A stretch of DNA of 64,000 bases from Actinophytocola oryzae (GTDB lineage: Bacteria; Actinomycetota; Actinomycetes; Mycobacteriales; Pseudonocardiaceae). The stretch spans positions 372,001 to 436,000 of the forward strand of contig NZ_SOCP01000006.1 of assembly GCF_004364325.1 (NCBI RefSeq), given 5' to 3'. A program made the translations under genes and the position numbers. Of this stretch, positions 5,698 through 14,444 are shown one piece after another (position 1 is the first letter of the stretch; each line of letters opens with the position of its first letter). The notes under the pieces are model-generated. The model had not been told where the DNA came from. It saw only the letters and a list, made by a program, of their open reading frames with translations, and made no database searches.

Positions 5698-8382
5698 GTG
5701 AAGATCTCGTCCATCCGGCGGAGCCGGGTCCTGTCTATTCGTACGCGCGTGCTGACGCTGGCACTCGTGCCGAGCATCGTATTCCTGATCGCCGGGGTGT
5801 TCGGCGCGGGATATCTGATCTTCGACGCGGCCAAGACCAAGGATTACTACCAGCTCGCGAGCACCGCGCAGGACCAGGCGCTGCCGTTGATCGTCTCGCT
5901 GCAGGAGGAGCGCCGCCTCACGCTGCGGCGCCTCGCCAGCTTCGGCACGTTCCAGTCCGACCTCATCCAGCAGCGCGAGACGTCGGACGCCCTGACCAAG
6001 CCCGCCGACCAGGCGCTCAGCGAGCTGTCCGACGTCGCCCCGGACCAGGTCAACAAGGCCATCCGCCAGTTCACGAGCCTCATGGGCCAGCTGCCGGAGC
6101 TCCGCGCCCGCGTCGACGGCGGCCAGGTGTCGGTCTCCGAGGCGTTCGGCCTCTACAACGACATCATCGACCAGTTCATCCTCGGCGCGAAGGGCCTCGC
6201 CCAGTTCACGCCGAACGCCGAGACCGCCTACCTGCAGGGTGTCGTCGCGCCGCTCCTGGCCAGCACGGACCTCATGCAGCGCTCGGACGCCCTCGCCGCG
6301 GCCGACCTGGTCGGCGGCGGCCTCACCCAGGCGGACTTCGGCGTCTACCAGAGCCAGGTCGGCTCCTACCACCTGCAGCTCGACCAGACGATCCCGCTGG
6401 CGACGCCGGAGGTGCAGGCCCAGTACCGCAAGCTCACCGGCAGCCCGGCGTGGCTGCGCCTGATGTCGGTCGAGGAGTCCCTGCTCCGGGGCGACACCAA
6501 CATCCCGATCAGCGAGGACCTCTGGCGCGGCGCCGCCTCCGACGTCGGCAAGGCGCTGACCGTGATGCTGCAGGCGCAGAGCCAGCACACGAACGACCTG
6601 GCACTGTCCGAGGTCAACGGCACCCTGACCCAGGCGATCCTCGCCGCGGCGATCGTGCTCGCCCTGGTGCTCACGGTGTTCGTGTTCGCACTGCGCCTGT
6701 CCAGCCAGCTCATCGAGCGGCTCGTCCGGCTGCGCACCGAGACCCTCGACCTCGCCGAGAACCGCCTGCCCGCGCTGGTGGAGCGGGTCCGCTCGGGTGC
6801 GGACGTCCAGGTCGACCAGGCGATCCGGCTGCGCACGTACGGCGGCGACGAGATCGGCGAGGTCGCGAACGCGTTCAACAAGGCACAGCAGACCGCCGTC
6901 GCGGCTGCCATCCAGGAGGCCAAGACCCGTGAGGGCACCAACAAGGTGTTCCTCAACATCGCCCACCGCAGCCAGGTCATCGTGCACCGCCAGCTCAAGA
7001 CGCTGGACGAGGCCGAGCGCAAGCAGGAGGACCCGGAGCAGCTGGAACTGCTGTTCCAGCTCGACCACCTCTCGACCCGCCAGCGGCGCAACGCCGAGAA
7101 CCTGATCATTCTCGGTGGCGGCCAGCCGGGCAGGCGCTGGCGCAACCCGGTGAGCCTCGCCGAGGTCGTGCGCGGTGCCGCTGCGGAGACCGAGGACTTC
7201 GCACGGGTCAAGGCCGCGAAGCTGCCCGCCCGCAAGGTCATCGGCCCGGTCGTCGGCGACCTCGTGCACCTGCTCGCCGAGCTGATCGACAACGCGACCA
7301 CGTTCTCCCCGCCCGGGTCTCGGGTGGAGGTCCGGGGCAACATCGTCGGTCGCGGCGTGGTCCTGGAAATCGAGGACCAGGGACTCGGTATCGAAGCGGA
7401 CCGTGTCGACGATCTCAACAACATGCTGGCAAACCCGCCGGACTTCGGGATCATGGCGCTGTCGACCGAACCGCGCCTGGGTCTGTTCGTGGTCGCGCGA
7501 CTCGCCGCCCGCCACGGCATCGCGGTCACGCTGCGCGAGTCCGCCTACGGCGGCACCAGGGCGATCATCCTCGTCCGCAACGAGCTGCTCGGCCCGGACA
7601 CCGAGGCGCCGACCGCGCCGGAGGAGCTGAACGGCAACCAGGTGCCGCCGGAGACCCCGGCGGAGCGGACCGACAACCACCTCCCGGTCGTGACGTCCGT
7701 CGAGACGCCCGCGCCGGGCACCACGATCAAGCTGTCGATCCCCGGCGCGGTGAACCTGCCGGACCTGCCGCCGCTACCCATGGTCGAGTCGCGGCCCGGC
7801 GAGGACCTGTTCCGCCCGCAGAAGCCGGTCGGCGCCGAGCACGAGCCGAGCCAGCCGGTGCGCAGGCCGTCGCCGTCACCGAAGCCGAAGCCCGCGCCGG
7901 AGGCCGAGCCGCAGGCGGAACCGGAGCCGCAGGTCGCCGAGACCGAGTCGGACTCGACGCCCCCGCCGCTGCCGAAGCGCCGCCGCGAGACGCCCTCGGC
8001 GGAGAAGGCGCTGCCCGCATCGGAGCTGAGCCCCGCCGTCGCCGAGGAACTGGCCCGTCCGGCGCCGCTCGACGCCGACACGCGCCAGTTCCCGCCCGCG
8101 CAGCCACTGGTGGCGCAGCAGTCGACACAGACATCGACCCGACCGCCGCTACCGCAGCGCCGCCGCCAGCAGAACCTGGCGCCGCAGCTGCGGGACGACC
8201 CGGCACACGCGTGGCCGTCGCCACAGGAGACCTCGGAGCACAATCGAGAGGAGAGCCCGGACCAGGCACGCAGCCGGTTGGCGTCGTTCCAGGCCGGGAC
8301 TCGCCGCGGTCGGCACGAGCAGGTGTCCGAGGACACGTTGAACGGGAGGAACACTGGCAATGGCCAACACCGCAGTGAATGA
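5698..8382 (+). CDS. cvnA: Conservon sensor histidine-kinase-like protein CvnA (conservon 1)
   Basis: The 894-residue protein has a first membrane segment (about 17-42), an extracellular nitrate/nitrite-sensing-like (NIT) helical domain (about 45-305), a second membrane segment (about 315-337), a HAMP linker, and a HATPase_c domain with N box ELIDNATTFSPP (near 526), DQGLGIE (near 560) and RLGLFVVARLAARHG (near 591). No classical H-box is evident; the DHp-like helix holds the family pattern LDHLSTRQRRNAENL. A Pro/Glu-rich tail covers the last 250 residues. GTG 5698 follows the ribosome site GGAAGGAAAG. It heads the conservon 1 operon and overlaps cvnB by 23 bases. Confidence 0.94.
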   Translation: MKISSIRRSRVLSIRTRVLTLALVPSIVFLIAGVFGAGYLIFDAAKTKDYYQLASTAQDQALPLIVSLQEERRLTLRRLASFGTFQSDLIQQRETSDALTKPADQALSELSDVAPDQVNKAIRQFTSLMGQLPELRARVDGGQVSVSEAFGLYNDIIDQFILGAKGLAQFTPNAETAYLQGVVAPLLASTDLMQRSDALAAADLVGGGLTQADFGVYQSQVGSYHLQLDQTIPLATPEVQAQYRKLTGSPAWLRLMSVEESLLRGDTNIPISEDLWRGAASDVGKALTVMLQAQSQHTNDLALSEVNGTLTQAILAAAIVLALVLTVFVFALRLSSQLIERLVRLRTETLDLAENRLPALVERVRSGADVQVDQAIRLRTYGGDEIGEVANAFNKAQQTAVAAAIQEAKTREGTNKVFLNIAHRSQVIVHRQLKTLDEAERKQEDPEQLELLFQLDHLSTRQRRNAENLIILGGGQPGRRWRNPVSLAEVVRGAAAETEDFARVKAAKLPARKVIGPVVGDLVHLLAELIDNATTFSPPGSRVEVRGNIVGRGVVLEIEDQGLGIEADRVDDLNNMLANPPDFGIMALSTEPRLGLFVVARLAARHGIAVTLRESAYGGTRAIILVRNELLGPDTEAPTAPEELNGNQVPPETPAERTDNHLPVVTSVETPAPGTTIKLSIPGAVNLPDLPPLPMVESRPGEDLFRPQKPVGAEHEPSQPVRRPSPSPKPKPAPEAEPQAEPEPQVAETESDSTPPPLPKRRRETPSAEKALPASELSPAVAEELARPAPLDADTRQFPPAQPLVAQQSTQTSTRPPLPQRRRQQNLAPQLRDDPAHAWPSPQETSEHNREESPDQARSRLASFQAGTRRGRHEQVSEDTLNGRNTGNGQHRSE

Positions 8383-8773
8383 GCTCGACTGGTTGCTCGA
8401 CGAGCTCGTCAAGCGCGTTGCCGGGGTGGACCGTGCCGTCGTGCTCTCCGCGGACGGCCTCCTCATCGGCAGGTCGAGCAACCTCTCGGCCGGCGACGGG
8501 GAACACCTGTCCGCGGTCGCGTCCGCCTTCCAGAGCCTCGCGCGGGGCACCGGTCGCCACTTCGGTGGCGGGCAGGTCCGGCAGACACTGGTCGAGATGG
8601 ACCACGCCTTCCTCTTCGTGACGGCGGCCGGGCACGGCGCGTGCCTCGCGCTGCTCGCCGACGAGCAGGCCGACGTGGGCATGATCGCCTACGAGATGAA
8701 CATGATGGTCAAGCGCGTCGGTGCCGTGCTCACCGCCAAGCCGAGAGACTTCATGGAGCGTCCGGTGCCATGA
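8360..8773 (+). CDS. cvnB: Roadblock/LC7 protein CvnB (conservon 1)
   Basis: The 137-residue protein matches the roadblock/LC7 fold of conservons: DRAVVLSADGLLIGRSSNLS near the start, a central helix, and the C-terminal YEMNMMVKRVG. By family knowledge CvnB acts on the cytoplasmic side with the CvnD GTPase and the CvnA kinase-like protein. Its start overlaps the end of cvnA, and its stop overlaps the cvnC start as ATGA, so translation is probably coupled. Confidence 0.94.
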   Translation: MANTAVNELDWLLDELVKRVAGVDRAVVLSADGLLIGRSSNLSAGDGEHLSAVASAFQSLARGTGRHFGGGQVRQTLVEMDHAFLFVTAAGHGACLALLADEQADVGMIAYEMNMMVKRVGAVLTAKPRDFMERPVP

Positions 8774-9141
8774 CCGCCGAAGACGAGGAGTGGTTCGACG
8801 ACGCCGACGGGTCCCTGGTCCGGCCCTATGCGATGACCGGGGGACGTACCCGGTCGGACACCCTCGGTCTCGACCTGATCACGCTCGTCGTCGCGATGCA
8901 CTCGGTCACCGAGAGGGACGTCGAACCGGAGTACGAGCGGATCATGAGCGCCTGCCAGTTCCCCATCTCGGTGGTCGAGGTCGCGGCCAAGGTCGACCTG
9001 CCGCTACAGGTCGTCAAGGTCCTGCTGTCCGACCTCATCAACCAACGACTCATCATCTTCCGCTCGCCCGTCGCGCCGACGAACGAGCCACCAAGCCAGC
9101 ATGTCCTACAGGCGGTACTCGATGGCATACGAAAGCTCTGA
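8770..9141 (+). CDS. cvnC: DUF742 protein CvnC (conservon 1)
   Basis: The 123-residue protein carries the DUF742 hallmark SLVRPYAMTGGRT near residue 15 and a winged-helix-like second half (ISVVEVAAKVDLPLQVVKVLLSDL cut across residues 65-90) found in all CvnC proteins. Its biochemical role is unsettled; it is taken to bridge CvnB and CvnD or bind DNA. ATG 8770 overlaps the cvnB stop, and the 3' end overlaps cvnD by 20 bases. Confidence 0.92.
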   Translation: MTAEDEEWFDDADGSLVRPYAMTGGRTRSDTLGLDLITLVVAMHSVTERDVEPEYERIMSACQFPISVVEVAAKVDLPLQVVKVLLSDLINQRLIIFRSPVAPTNEPPSQHVLQAVLDGIRKL

Positions 9142-9706
9142 CCAGCCCACGAGAGCGACCAAGATCGTGATCGCCGGCGGCTTCGGAGTCGGCAAGACGA
9201 CCCTGGTCGGCTCGGTGAGCGAGATCCCGCCGCTGCGCACCGAGGAGCTGATCACGGAGGCGTCCGCGGGCGTCGACGACCTGTCCGGCGTCGAGAGGAA
9301 GACCACCACCACGGTCGCGCTGGACTTCGGCCGCATCACCATCAACCCGCAGCTGATCCTCTACCTGTTCGGCACGCCGGGCCAGAACCGCTTCTGGTTC
9401 ATGTGGGACGAGCTGGCCAGAGGTGCCATCGGCGCGGTCGTGCTGGCCGACACCAGGCGCCTCGACACGTGCTTCGCCGCCGTCGACTTCTTCGAGCGTC
9501 GCCAGCTGCCGTTCGTGGTCGCCGTCAACTGCTTCGACACCGCGTACCGCTACGGCACCGAGGAGGTCCGCGGCGCGCTCGACCTCGACGACCACACCCC
9601 GGTCCTGCTGTGCGACGCCCGGGAACGCGAGTCGACCAAGCAGGTTCTGATCACCCTGCTCCAGCACGCCATGGCGGAAGCCCGCCTGACCGGCGCACCC
9701 AGCTGA
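9122..9706 (+). CDS. cvnD: Ras-like small GTPase CvnD (conservon 1)
   Basis: The 194-residue protein has P-loop GGFGVGKTT (near residue 18), a G3-like FGTPGQNRFWFMW (near 84), and a degenerate NKxD-like NCFDTA (near 136). It belongs to the ATP/GTP-binding conservon GTPases related to MglA and Ras. ATG 9122 was chosen over an in-frame ATG at 9101 because homologs start just before the P-loop strand and this start fits the usual overlap with cvnC. Confidence 0.93.
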   Translation: MAYESSDQPTRATKIVIAGGFGVGKTTLVGSVSEIPPLRTEELITEASAGVDDLSGVERKTTTTVALDFGRITINPQLILYLFGTPGQNRFWFMWDELARGAIGAVVLADTRRLDTCFAAVDFFERRQLPFVVAVNCFDTAYRYGTEEVRGALDLDDHTPVLLCDARERESTKQVLITLLQHAMAEARLTGAPS

Positions 9707-9725
9707 CCGTCGCTCTCCCCGCTGT

Positions 9726-9755
9726 TTGACAGCGGCACGCCCACTTCCAGATGAT
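9726..9755 (+). promoter_or_regulatory. Candidate sigma70-type promoter for the P450 gene
   Basis: TTGACA at 9726-9731 is followed after 18 bases by GATGAT at 9750-9755. It lies just past the cvnD stop, so the P450 gene may have its own promoter besides read-through. Confidence 0.5.
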
Positions 9756-9763
9756 GTCATCAT
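9751..9763. promoter_or_regulatory. Palindromic operator candidate, ATGATG-T-CATCAT
   Basis: A perfect 13-base palindrome with six-base arms overlaps the -10 element and the expected transcription start of the P450 gene. It is strikingly AT-rich for this genome. A repressor bound here would block the promoter. Which regulator would bind is unknown. Confidence 0.5.
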
Positions 9764-9787
9764 ATGGTGTCAACATCTGGAGGGCTC

Positions 9788-10912
9788 GTGCACGAGATCG
9801 ACCTGACCGACCCCGCGGTGCTCCGCGACCCGTTCACGGCGTACCAGGGCAGCGGCCGGGTGGTGCGCCTGCACGTGCCCGGCATGCCCATGTGGGCCCT
9901 GACCAGTCACGAGGACGCCCGCGCGATGCTGACCGACCCCCGGTTCGCGATCACCTCACGCAGCTTCGCAGGCATTCCGGGGGTGCCGCCCGAGCACGAC
10001 GAGTACCTCCGCACGATGTCCGAGCTGGACGGCCCGAACCACCTGCGCCTGCGCCGCCTCGCGGCACCGGCCTTCACGGCCCGCCGGGCGCGGGACTTCG
10101 GGCCGAGCATCGAGCCGATCGTGGCGCGGCTGCTGTCGGCACCCGTGACGGACCTGGTGGCGGACTTCGCCAGGCCCCTGCCCATGCACGTCATCTGCGA
10201 GCTGGTGGGCATCCCCGACGCCGACCGCCCCGACTGGGTGGCGTGGGGCGCGACCGTGGCCGCGATGGACGTCGAGGGTCTGGGGCGGGCGATCCCCGGC
10301 ATCATCGAGTCGGCGAAGTCGGTGCTGGCGTCGCGGCCGGAACACGGCCTGCTCGCGGACCTGACCACCGAGGACGAGCGCCTGAGCGCCACCGAGCTGG
10401 TCACGCTCGTGTGGCAGATCGTCCTGGCAGGCCAGACCCCGGCCAACCTGATCGCGAACGCCGTTGCCGAGCTGTGGACGCGTCCTGACGTCCTCGAGAC
10501 CCTCCGCGCGATCCCGAGCCTGCTGCCCGGCGCGGTCGACGAGCTGATCCGCTGGTGCGGCCCCCAGTTGCTGACCGTGCCCCGCTACGCCACGACCGAC
10601 GTGGACCTGTTCGGCACGCCGGTGCCCGCTGGCGAGCCGGTGACCGTCGCGATCGCCGCGGTCAACCGCGATCCCGCCGCCTTCCGCGACCCGAACCGCT
10701 TCGACGTCACCCGCCAGGCCGCGACGCATCTCGGGTTCGGCCACGGCCCCCACTTCTGCCTCGGTGCCGCACACGCCCGGGTCCAGACGGAGGTGGCGCT
10801 GGCCGGGCTCCTGTCCCGGGGGCTGACTCTGACGTCGAACCCGGACGAACACCGCGCCCCGGACCCGGGAACGTGGCGACTGACCGCGCTACCGGTCACA
10901 CTGGACCGTTAG
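9788..10912 (+). CDS. cvnE: Cytochrome P450, conservon-associated (CvnE type)
   Basis: The 374-residue protein has the ExxR motif (ELIRW), the PxR-type loop (VPRYATTD) and the heme loop FGHGPHFCLG with ligand Cys near 324. The I helix reads LAGQTPANLI, so the usual acid-Thr pair of A-G-x-E/D-T is absent; O2 activation may be unusual or a substrate hydroxyl may help. GTG 9788 was preferred because GGAGGG lies just before it and homologs begin near HEIDLTDPAVLRDPF; ATG 9764 is an alternative start on a nearly leaderless mRNA. P450 genes follow the D gene in some known conservons. Confidence 0.9.
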   Translation: MHEIDLTDPAVLRDPFTAYQGSGRVVRLHVPGMPMWALTSHEDARAMLTDPRFAITSRSFAGIPGVPPEHDEYLRTMSELDGPNHLRLRRLAAPAFTARRARDFGPSIEPIVARLLSAPVTDLVADFARPLPMHVICELVGIPDADRPDWVAWGATVAAMDVEGLGRAIPGIIESAKSVLASRPEHGLLADLTTEDERLSATELVTLVWQIVLAGQTPANLIANAVAELWTRPDVLETLRAIPSLLPGAVDELIRWCGPQLLTVPRYATTDVDLFGTPVPAGEPVTVAIAAVNRDPAAFRDPNRFDVTRQAATHLGFGHGPHFCLGAAHARVQTEVALAGLLSRGLTLTSNPDEHRAPDPGTWRLTALPVTLDR

Positions 10913-11101
10913 TGGAATCACATTCACGTTTGGACAGTTGACCAGACCCGCTGTTGTCCTTGTCGGGCAAGGAAATCCGGCGAGGGCGACGGCCGCGTGC
11001 AACTTGCTGATTTCGGCCGGGCTCGTCACTCTAACGGAGCAGTGCGACGGCCGAACACAGAGGAATTTTCCACCCCGACGCCCTGAGTTCGCGTTCATGT
11101 C
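10913..11101. other. Intergenic stretch between the two conservons
   Basis: The full gap from 10913 to 11226 is 314 bases. No gene or clear terminator hairpin is seen in this part. The only supported signal is the promoter candidate listed at 11102-11130. Confidence 0.5.
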
Positions 11102-11130
11102 TTGACATACAAGGTCGCTTCCGATTGTCT
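11102..11130 (+). promoter_or_regulatory. Candidate promoter of conservon 2
   Basis: TTGACA at 11102-11107, a 17-base spacer and TTGTCT at 11125-11130 fit a housekeeping-type promoter with a weak -10. The start codon of the second cvnA lies about 97 bases downstream, so the leader is fairly long. Confidence 0.45.
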
Positions 11131-11226
11131 CCTGATCCGGCGCCCAGGTCGGGATGCACACTCGCGACGCCGGTGTTGACGAAACCTTTCGTGCCTTCAG
11201 CAAGCTCGAGTTAGGCGGAATGTCAG

Positions 11227-13638
11227 ATGGGCAGCGGAGCCCCGGAGCCGGAGAGTCGGGTTTCCACCAGATGGCGCATCGACAATTGGAGCCTGCGTAC
11301 GAAGGTCGCGGCGGTGCTCCTGCTGCCGGCCATCATCGCGCTCGTGCTCGGTGCGGTTCGGGTCCAGACGCGACTGGACGATGCCAACCGGCTGAGCACC
11401 ATTCGCGACCAGATGGTCGTGCTCAGTGAGTCACTGAAACTCGCCGATCTCGTGGTCGACGAGATGATCACCGCGGTGATCAACGACCGCACCCAGCGGC
11501 CCAGGCTGCGTGCCCAGCGCGCGGCCGTCGACCAGCAGGTCGTCAAGGTGCGCGGCGCGGTGGACTTCGCCGAGCTGCCCTCGGAGGTCGACCGGACGCT
11601 GAGCGACTCGCTCGGCCGCCTGTCGGCGGTCCGCGTGCAGACCAGCAACGACGTCGGCGACCCGGTCACCGACCTCGCCGCGTACCAGGAGGTCGTCAAC
11701 GGCCTCACCGAGCTGGTGCCCGGCGTCGTCCAGGCGGCCCAGAGCGGCGACCTCGACGACGTGTCGACGTCCGTGCGCTCCCTGCTGCTGTTACGCAGCT
11801 CGCTCGCCGCCGAGGAGGCGCTGATCCGGTTCGCGGGCCTGCCCACGCCGGACCCGCGTTCGATCGCCTCGGCCGCACAGCAGTCCGCCGCGGAGGAGCG
11901 TGTGCTCGGCGAGCAGCTGCAGGTCTCGCTGCCCGCCACGATCGGACCCGCGTTCGCCACCGCCACCGAGACGTCCTCGGCCCGCCGCGCCACGCTGCAG
12001 GACGCCGTTGTCGACCCGGCGACCATCGACCTGCGCAGCCTCCTGCCGAACGTGCAGACCGAGTCGGCACGCGTGCGCGACCTGTCGACCCAGCTCGTGA
12101 CCTACCTGTCGGACACGGTCACCGAGCGCACCAACGAGGCCCGCTCCGCCGCGCTGCGCGACACCTCCCTGGTGATCGCCGCGCTGCTGACCGCACTCGC
12201 GGCGGCCCTGGTCGTGGCGAGGTCGCTGCTCCAGCCCGTCCGCAGGCTGCGCCAGGCCGCGCTCTTCGCCGCACACGAGCAGCTGCCGAGGACGGTCGAG
12301 CGCGTGCGTGCCGGCGAGCCGATCTCGTGGACCTCCGCGCAGTCGGTCCCGGTGCGCTCCACCGAGGAGATCGGCCAGCTGGCCCGCGCGTTCGACGACA
12401 TGCACGAGCAGGCCATCCGCCTCGCCGCCGAGCAGGCCGACCTGCGCAGGCAGGTCAGCGAGATGTTCATGACGCTGTCCCGCCGCAGCCAGACGCTCGT
12501 CGAGTCGCAGCTGGAGGTCATCGAGGGCCTCGAGTCCGAGGAGCAGGACCCGCGCAGGCTCGCCAACCTGTTCCGCCTCGACCACCTCGCGACCCGCCTC
12601 CGCCGCAACGGCGAGAACCTCCAGGTCCTCGCGGGCGGCTCCCCGGCCCGCCGCGACAGCGCGCCGGTCTCGGTCGTCGAGCTGCTCCGCGCGGCGACGT
12701 CCGAGATCGACGACTACCGCAGGATCACCCTCGCGCACGCGCCGAGCGGGTCGGTCCGCGCGGTCGCCGCGGCCGACGTCGTGCACATCCTCTCCGAGCT
12801 GCTGGAGAACGCGACCCGCTACTCGGCGCCGGACCAGAAGGTGGTCCTGTCCGCCGACCGGGGCGCCGACGGCGGCCTGCTGTTCGAGGTGGTCGACGCG
12901 GGCCTCGGCATGGCCTCCGACGACATCGCGGCGGCCAACCAGCGGCTCGCGCTCGCCGACTCCGTCGGCCCGGAGACCACCCGCCGCATGGGCCTGTTCG
13001 TGGTCGGCCGCCTCGCGGCCCGCCACGGCGTCACGGTGCGGCTGCGCCCCACCTTCGAGCGGGCCTCGCGGGCGGGCATCACCGCCAGCATCCACCTGCC
13101 CGGAGCGCTGGTGATCGCGGGGACGACCCCGGAGAACATGATCACCGCGACGGCGAGCAGGCGTGAGCTGGTGGCCGCGGCCAGCCAGGCAGCCCCTGCC
13201 GACCCGTCGCCGCAGTGGCCGACCGCCCACCTCGAGGCGCCGCAGGCGGAGCCGTCGTCACAGACGTCCAGCTGGTTCGTCGAGGAGGCCTACGCCGAGG
13301 TCGCCCCCGCCCCCAAGAACGGCAACGGCGGGAACGGCACCGACAAGTGGCTCACGCCCGTCGGGACATCGTCGGCACGGTCGCTGCCGAAGCCGAAGGG
13401 GGCGCCGCCGAAGGCACCGGCGACGCGCCCAGCAGCCACTACCGCGGCAGGCCTGCCGGTGCGTACACCCGGTGCTGGCCCGCTGCCGGCGGAACGGCCA
13501 CAGGCCGCCGCCCCTGATACCGGTTTCCGTGATCCGGAGTCGATCCGGAACAACCTGTCGAGGCACTACGACGGCGTCCTCGCCGCACGTCGTGCCCGGG
13601 AGGAGCCCGGGCCGGGGACAGATCGAGGGAGTGACTGA
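11227..13638 (+). CDS. cvnA: Conservon sensor histidine-kinase-like protein CvnA (conservon 2)
   Basis: The 803-residue protein repeats the architecture of the first CvnA: a membrane segment near 24-46, a NIT-like extracellular helical domain, a second membrane segment near 315-335, HAMP, the pattern LDHLATRLRRNGENL, and a HATPase_c domain with ELLENATRYSAP (near 523), DAGLGMASDD (near 556) and RRMGLFVVGRLAARHG (near 586). The sensor domain is clearly diverged from conservon 1. A Pro/Ala/Thr-rich tail follows. ATG 11227 has AGGCGGA seven bases upstream. It is followed after three bases by cvnB. Confidence 0.94.
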   Translation: MGSGAPEPESRVSTRWRIDNWSLRTKVAAVLLLPAIIALVLGAVRVQTRLDDANRLSTIRDQMVVLSESLKLADLVVDEMITAVINDRTQRPRLRAQRAAVDQQVVKVRGAVDFAELPSEVDRTLSDSLGRLSAVRVQTSNDVGDPVTDLAAYQEVVNGLTELVPGVVQAAQSGDLDDVSTSVRSLLLLRSSLAAEEALIRFAGLPTPDPRSIASAAQQSAAEERVLGEQLQVSLPATIGPAFATATETSSARRATLQDAVVDPATIDLRSLLPNVQTESARVRDLSTQLVTYLSDTVTERTNEARSAALRDTSLVIAALLTALAAALVVARSLLQPVRRLRQAALFAAHEQLPRTVERVRAGEPISWTSAQSVPVRSTEEIGQLARAFDDMHEQAIRLAAEQADLRRQVSEMFMTLSRRSQTLVESQLEVIEGLESEEQDPRRLANLFRLDHLATRLRRNGENLQVLAGGSPARRDSAPVSVVELLRAATSEIDDYRRITLAHAPSGSVRAVAAADVVHILSELLENATRYSAPDQKVVLSADRGADGGLLFEVVDAGLGMASDDIAAANQRLALADSVGPETTRRMGLFVVGRLAARHGVTVRLRPTFERASRAGITASIHLPGALVIAGTTPENMITATASRRELVAAASQAAPADPSPQWPTAHLEAPQAEPSSQTSSWFVEEAYAEVAPAPKNGNGGNGTDKWLTPVGTSSARSLPKPKGAPPKAPATRPAATTAAGLPVRTPGAGPLPAERPQAAAPDTGFRDPESIRNNLSRHYDGVLAARRAREEPGPGTDRGSD

Positions 13639-13641
13639 TTG

Positions 13642-14058
13642 ATGACTGAGGGCACGACGGCTACCGAGCCGTCGTTGGGCTGGCTGGTTTCCGCGTTCAC
13701 CAAGGAAGTTCCCGGGGTGGCGCACGCGGTACTGGTGTCGGCGGACGGATTGCTGGTCGCGGCCAGCGACGCGTTGCCACGCGACCGCGCCGACCAGATG
13801 TCCGCGCTGACCGCCGGGCTGACCAGCCTCACGGTCGGTGCCGCCGAGTTGTTCACGGCGGGCCGGGTCGTCCAGTCGGTGATCGAGATGGAGCACGGGT
13901 TCCTGCTGCTCATGAGCGTCGGGGACGGGTCGCACCTCGCGGTGATCGCCGCGGCGGGATGCGACATCGGGCTCGTCGGCTACGAGATGACGCTGCTCGT
14001 GGACCGGGTCGGCCGCATGGTCGACACGCCCGCCAGAGGCGCGACAGAGCAGGGTTGA
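13642..14058 (+). CDS. cvnB: Roadblock/LC7 protein CvnB (conservon 2)
   Basis: The 138-residue protein has the CvnB pattern AHAVLVSADGLLVAASDALP, the central MEHGFLLLMSVGDGSHLAV, and a C-terminal YEMTLLVDRVGRM. It is a roadblock/LC7 protein expected to work with the downstream GTPase. ATG 13642 was chosen over the adjacent in-frame TTG. It lies between cvnA and cvnC on the same strand with almost no spacing. Confidence 0.93.
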   Translation: MTEGTTATEPSLGWLVSAFTKEVPGVAHAVLVSADGLLVAASDALPRDRADQMSALTAGLTSLTVGAAELFTAGRVVQSVIEMEHGFLLLMSVGDGSHLAVIAAAGCDIGLVGYEMTLLVDRVGRMVDTPARGATEQG

Positions 14059-14069
14059 GGATCGACGAC

Positions 14070-14444
14070 GTGAGTGACGTCCACGACAACGGGGCGCCGC
14101 CGCCTGCGCTGGCCCGCCCGTACTCGTGGACGGACGGCCGCACACAGCCCAGCGTCGACATCGCGATCGAGGCCCGCGTGGTCACCACGCGGGCGGGCCG
14201 GGACATGACGCCCCGGCTGACGAGCGCGTTGTGGACGGTCACACAACTGTGCTTCCAACCGAGGTCCGTCGCCGAGATAGGCGCGTACCTCGCCGTACCA
14301 CTCGGCGTGGCAAAGGTGCTCGTCGCGGACCTCGTCGCTGAAGGACTGGTGAACGTCGAGGCCACCCTCGCCCACGACGCGGACGACGCGGAGCGGCGCG
14401 AGCTTATCGAGAGGGTCCTCAGTGGACTACGGGCAGCCAAGTAG
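14070..14444 (+). CDS. cvnC: DUF742 protein CvnC (conservon 2)
   Basis: The 124-residue protein carries the CvnC signature ALARPYSWTDGRT near residue 13 and the winged-helix-like segment VAEIGAYLAVPLGVAKVLV. GTG 14070 was chosen, with GAGG nine bases upstream; a TTG overlapping the cvnB stop at 14055 is possible. The 3' end overlaps cvnD by 23 bases. Confidence 0.9.
   Translation: MSDVHDNGAPPPALARPYSWTDGRTQPSVDIAIEARVVTTRAGRDMTPRLTSALWTVTQLCFQPRSVAEIGAYLAVPLGVAKVLVADLVAEGLVNVEATLAHDADDAERRELIERVLSGLRAAK

Noticed and set aside
5656..7680. A 674-codon minus-strand open frame opposite the first cvnA
   Set aside because: The plus strand encodes a complete kinase-like protein with all HATPase motifs, while the minus frame is compositionally biased and without motifs.
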